Shown here piece after piece: positions 5,127 to 7,420 of a stretch of 7,420 nucleotides of DNA (positions within the stretch are counted from its first letter, which is position 1; the number at the start of each line of letters is the position of its first letter). This DNA comes from CAJQQY01 sp964352225. Lineage in GTDB: Bacteria; Bacteroidota; Bacteroidia; Chitinophagales; Saprospiraceae. The stretch covers positions 1 to 7,420 of the forward strand of contig CAYGRM010000336.1 in assembly GCA_964352225.1 (NCBI GenBank), given 5' to 3'. The notes below the pieces were generated by a model that searched no databases, was not told the origin of the DNA, and saw only the letters and a program-made list of their open reading frames with translations. The position numbers and the translations under genes are program-made.

Positions 5127-6221
5127 ATGGATCAAAATAAAATTTTAACCGCTACGCAAATTTCACAAATGGAGGACAATGATCCCACCGCAGAATCTCG
5201 AAAACGTGATCATATCGAACTCGCTTTCCAATCTCAAATCGAAGAAGGAAAATTAGATAATCGTTTTTATTACGAACCACTTCTTGCTGCTCACCCTGAG
5301 AAAAATTCACTCCCTGAATTTGATTTTTTAGGAAAAAAAATGCGTGCTCCGATTTGGGTTTCGAGCATGACTGGAGGAACTGGTTTTGCAGGAATCATTA
5401 ATCATAATTTAGCAAGAGCTTGCAAAGATTTTGGAATGGGAATGGGTTTAGGCTCCTGCCGATCTTTGTTATTTAGTGATGAGCATTTAAAAGATTTTGA
5501 TGTCAAAAATTTGATTGGCGATGAGTTACCTTTTTATGCTAACTTGGGAATTGCGCAATTGGAAGAATTAATAAATAACAATAAAGTTGGTCTTGTAAAT
5601 ACATTGTTACAAAAACTTCGAGCAGACGGTTTAATCATTCACGTGAATCCATTTCAAGAATGGTTACAACCTGAAGGAGATCGTTTTCGAAAACCTCCAA
5701 TTGAAACTATAGAAACTATTTTAGAAAAAATCAATGCTCCAATTATTGTCAAAGAAGTGGGTCAAGGAATGGGCTATGAAAGTCTAAAGCGACTTTTTCA
5801 ATTACCTTTAGCTGCCGTCGATTTTGCTGCGAATGGAGGTACAAATTTTTCAAAAGTAGAATTACTACGTAGTGACGAACAAAAACAAAGTATCTACCAA
5901 AAATTAGCATATGTAGGCCATAGCGCTGAGGAAATGACCATGATGACTAATCAGATCATAGAAGATTTAGGAGAAAAAATGCGTTGTAAAGAGGTCATCA
6001 TTTCTGGTGGTGTAAAAAACTTTTTGGATGGGTATTATTTAATTAATAAATTAGACCTTCCAAGTATCTATGGGCAGGCGTCAAGTTTCTTAAAACACGC
6101 TAGAGGAAACTATGAAGATCTATTTGATTACGTAGAAGCACAGGTACAAGGATTAGAGTTAGCCAACCCCTATTTAAAAATAAAAAAAAAAATTCTTAGG
6201 ATTTTAAAAACAAAGAAATAA
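5127..6221 (+). CDS. fni: Type 2 isopentenyl-diphosphate delta-isomerase (FMN-dependent)
   Basis: This enzyme interconverts isopentenyl and dimethylallyl diphosphate in the cytoplasm, the step that balances the two C5 isoprenoid units. Type 2 enzymes are TIM-barrel flavoproteins that use reduced FMN and Mg2+. The 364-residue length is near the family's usual 330-370. Recognisable elements in order are: RKRDHI (25-30), the substrate-binding N-terminal motif; SSMTGGT (79-85); GLGSCRS (107-113); HVNPFQE (172-178), with the Gln-Glu pair that binds metal and acts in catalysis; VKEVG (208-212), with the FMN-contacting lysine 209; DFAANGGTNF (232-241); and ISGG (292-295) followed by YGQASSFLKHA. The last two blocks differ from the more usual GxGGT(S/N)W and GGIRxGxDxAKAxALGA forms, suggesting a distinct lineage of the family. 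The ATG at 5127 follows an A-rich leader without Shine-Dalgarno, normal for the phylum. The C-terminus is lysine-rich. The HMG-CoA reductase gene follows on the same strand after 118 bases. Confidence 0.93.
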   Translation: MDQNKILTATQISQMEDNDPTAESRKRDHIELAFQSQIEEGKLDNRFYYEPLLAAHPEKNSLPEFDFLGKKMRAPIWVSSMTGGTGFAGIINHNLARACKDFGMGMGLGSCRSLLFSDEHLKDFDVKNLIGDELPFYANLGIAQLEELINNNKVGLVNTLLQKLRADGLIIHVNPFQEWLQPEGDRFRKPPIETIETILEKINAPIIVKEVGQGMGYESLKRLFQLPLAAVDFAANGGTNFSKVELLRSDEQKQSIYQKLAYVGHSAEEMTMMTNQIIEDLGEKMRCKEVIISGGVKNFLDGYYLINKLDLPSIYGQASSFLKHARGNYEDLFDYVEAQVQGLELANPYLKIKKKILRILKTKK

Positions 6222-6238
6222 AACAAAAATTTTCCACC

Positions 6239-6294
6239 ACCTAAAATGGATTAGGTTCTGCTAAAAACTTGAAAAACATCTTTTTATTTTAGCA
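6239..6294 (+). other. Two tandem hairpins between isomerase and reductase genes
   Basis: ACCTAA/TTAGGT (6239-6244/6251-6256, 6-base loop) is followed at once by TGCTAAAA/TTTTAGCA (6259-6266/6287-6294). Inside the second, AAAAA (6272-6276) and TTTTT (6281-6285) can pair further. A T run lies inside the second stem but not after it, so neither hairpin is a standard terminator. They may stabilise or process a shared mRNA, or separate expression of the two genes. Confidence 0.35.
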
Positions 6295-6301
6295 AAATTT
6301 A

Positions 6302-6325
6302 ACTCCCATTCAGGGGGTAGGAGGT
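6302..6325 (+). promoter_or_regulatory. Strong Shine-Dalgarno and overlapping hairpin before the reductase gene
   Basis: AGGAGGT at 6319-6325 is a near-complete Shine-Dalgarno sequence, unusual in this phylum, but it lies 14 bases from the ATG at 6340, further than normal. ACTCCC (6302-6307) can pair with GGGGGT (6313-6318, one G-U pair), leaving the Shine-Dalgarno open. Alternatively CTCC (6303-6306) can pair with GGAG (6320-6323) and hide it. Control of translation by this switch is possible but inferred. Confidence 0.35.
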
Positions 6326-6339
6326 AAACTTTTTTATCG

Positions 6340-7420
6340 ATGAAAAAATCTATTTCAGGATTTTCAAAAATGTCCAAACGAAAAAAATTACGTTGGGTTG
6401 TTGAAAATTTTTTTAAAGACCCTGAAAATGTGATGCGAGAACTCATGAGTCATTGGCATCAAAATGAAGAGCAACAAAGGGTGCTAGATGGCTTTAGTGA
6501 AAATACAATTAGTAATTATGTTTTGCCATTTGGAGTCGCTCCCAATTTTGTCATCAATGACAAAACTTATGTGATGCCAATGGTCATTGAAGAGAGTTCT
6601 GTGGTAGCGGCAGCCTCAAGTGCTGCTAAGTTTTGGATGTCACGTGGTGGATTTAAAGCAAAAGTAATTGCAACTAAAAAAGTTGGTCAAGTACATTTTA
6701 GCTGGAATGGAAGTGCTGAAAAATTAAATTCAGTTTTCGAAGAACTGCAAGCTCAATTAAGAATCGATGTTTCACATATAACTGCAAATATGGAAAATAG
6801 AGGCGGTGGAATTTTAGATATTTCATTGCTTGATATGACTCATCTAGAGGATAATTATTTCCAACTCAAAGTGAATTTTGAGACTTGTGATTCAATGGGT
6901 GCTAATTTCATTAATTCTGTGCTTGAAGAATTCGGAAGAACTCTGAAAAATTTTGTTGCCACTCATCAAGTATTTGAGGGAACAGAAAAAGAGTTGACCA
7001 TAATTATGGCCATCCTTTCTAATTATACACCAGAGTGTTTAGTGAGAGCATGGGTGGAATGTCCTGTGGAAGAGTTAGGAAAATGTGGAGACTTGGATCC
7101 AACAACTTTTGCTCAAAAATTTTGCAAAGCCATTCGGATTGCACACATTGATCCTCACCGAGCAACCACCCACAACAAAGGAATTTTCAATGGAATTGAT
7201 GCAGTAGTTTTGGCAACTGCTAATGACTTCCGAGCAGTCGAATCGTGCGGACACACTTATGCTTCCAGAGATGGACAATATCGAAGTCTAAGCTATTGTA
7301 GCGTTGAAAATGGTATTTTTAAATTTTGGTTAGACTTGCCGATTGCTTTGGGCACGGTGGGAGGTTTGACAAAATTACACCCTGTGGCAAGAAGATCATT
7401 AGAACTGTTAGGAAATCCTT
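6340..7420 (+). CDS. mvaA: Class II hydroxymethylglutaryl-CoA reductase, 3' end cut by window
   Basis: This enzyme reduces HMG-CoA to mevalonate and CoA with two NAD(P)H, the committed step of the mevalonate pathway, in the cytoplasm. The first 360 residues of an enzyme usually about 430 long are visible without a stop. Landmarks: ISGFSKMSK (5-13), the usual class II opening, which supports the ATG at 6340 over the in-frame ATG at 6370; LPFGVAPNF (62-70); MVIEESSVVAAAS (81-93) with the catalytic glutamate; the inserted cofactor-binding domain (about 110-220) including NRGGG (153-157) and DSMGAN (184-189); HNKGIFNGID (278-287) with catalytic Lys280; ATANDFRAVE (292-301) with Asp296; and GTVGGLTKLHPVA (338-350). 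The Lys-to-Asp distance of 16 equals that of the Pseudomonas mevalonii enzyme (Lys267, Asp283). The catalytic histidine lies beyond the window. Differences from the common pattern are SS for PS after EE, and ATAND for ATGND. Class II members are often labelled degradative, but the neighbouring isomerase gene argues for biosynthesis. An in-frame stop at 6325-6327 excludes a longer start. Confidence 0.93.
   Translation, partial: MKKSISGFSKMSKRKKLRWVVENFFKDPENVMRELMSHWHQNEEQQRVLDGFSENTISNYVLPFGVAPNFVINDKTYVMPMVIEESSVVAAASSAAKFWMSRGGFKAKVIATKKVGQVHFSWNGSAEKLNSVFEELQAQLRIDVSHITANMENRGGGILDISLLDMTHLEDNYFQLKVNFETCDSMGANFINSVLEEFGRTLKNFVATHQVFEGTEKELTIIMAILSNYTPECLVRAWVECPVEELGKCGDLDPTTFAQKFCKAIRIAHIDPHRATTHNKGIFNGIDAVVLATANDFRAVESCGHTYASRDGQYRSLSYCSVENGIFKFWLDLPIALGTVGGLTKLHPVARRSLELLGNP

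Noticed and set aside
6261..6446. 61-codon minus-strand open frame
   Set aside because: It overlaps the start of the HMG-CoA reductase gene on the opposite strand and shows no protein-like motifs.
7075..7278. 67-codon minus-strand open frame
   Set aside because: It is antisense to the conserved catalytic region of the HMG-CoA reductase, whose frame is strongly supported.
1..7420. Search by eye for CRISPR arrays, tRNA genes, insertion-sequence ends and tandem repeats
   Set aside because: I saw no regularly spaced repeats, cloverleaf-like sequence, transposase motifs or target-site duplications in the window.

Overview
The window looks like chromosomal DNA of a member of the Bacteroidota. The evidence is the low GC content, A/T-rich leaders with almost no Shine-Dalgarno sequences, sites resembling the TTTG / TAnnTTTG promoter of this phylum, and a surface-type lipoprotein whose cysteine is followed by K-N-D-D. 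The mevalonate-pathway genes, together with a large helical protein of a type I associate with Saprospiria and Flavobacteriia, make one of those classes the best guess. This is inference from sequence impressions, not from a database search.

Layout, left to right. Bases 1-288 are non-coding and hold a weak terminator-like hairpin, a longer dyad and a plausible promoter. Bases 289-1059 (+) encode a 256-residue conserved-looking protein with an N-terminal four-cysteine cluster. Bases 1060-1525 form a 466-base gap with unusually rich secondary structure; it ends on the left in a strong minus-strand intrinsic terminator and may carry a short minus-strand transcript. Bases 1526-3070 (+) encode a 514-residue all-helical, TPR-like protein of unknown function. 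Bases 3315-4685 (-) encode a lipoprotein with a probable fibronectin-III-like region and a beta-rich, propeller-like body. This lipoprotein gene has apparent gene debris on both sides: at 3218-3304 (+) a short reading frame that aligns, stop to stop, with the C-terminus of the first gene, and at 4857-4952 (-) a start-less, protein-like tail.

Bases 5127-6221 (+) encode a type 2 (FMN-dependent) isopentenyl-diphosphate isomerase. After 118 bases containing hairpins and an unusually strong Shine-Dalgarno sequence comes a class II HMG-CoA reductase that runs off the right edge (6340-7420). These two enzymes act at different points of isoprenoid synthesis by the mevalonate route: the reductase makes mevalonate from HMG-CoA, and the isomerase interconverts IPP and DMAPP. 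Their same-strand adjacency suggests a biosynthetic mevalonate locus continuing to the right of the window.

I see no tRNA, rRNA, CRISPR array, insertion sequence or phage gene. No clearly new multi-gene system is evident. The most interesting items are the structured 1060-1525 gap, the relic of a paralogue of gene 1, and the leader of the HMG-CoA reductase gene.
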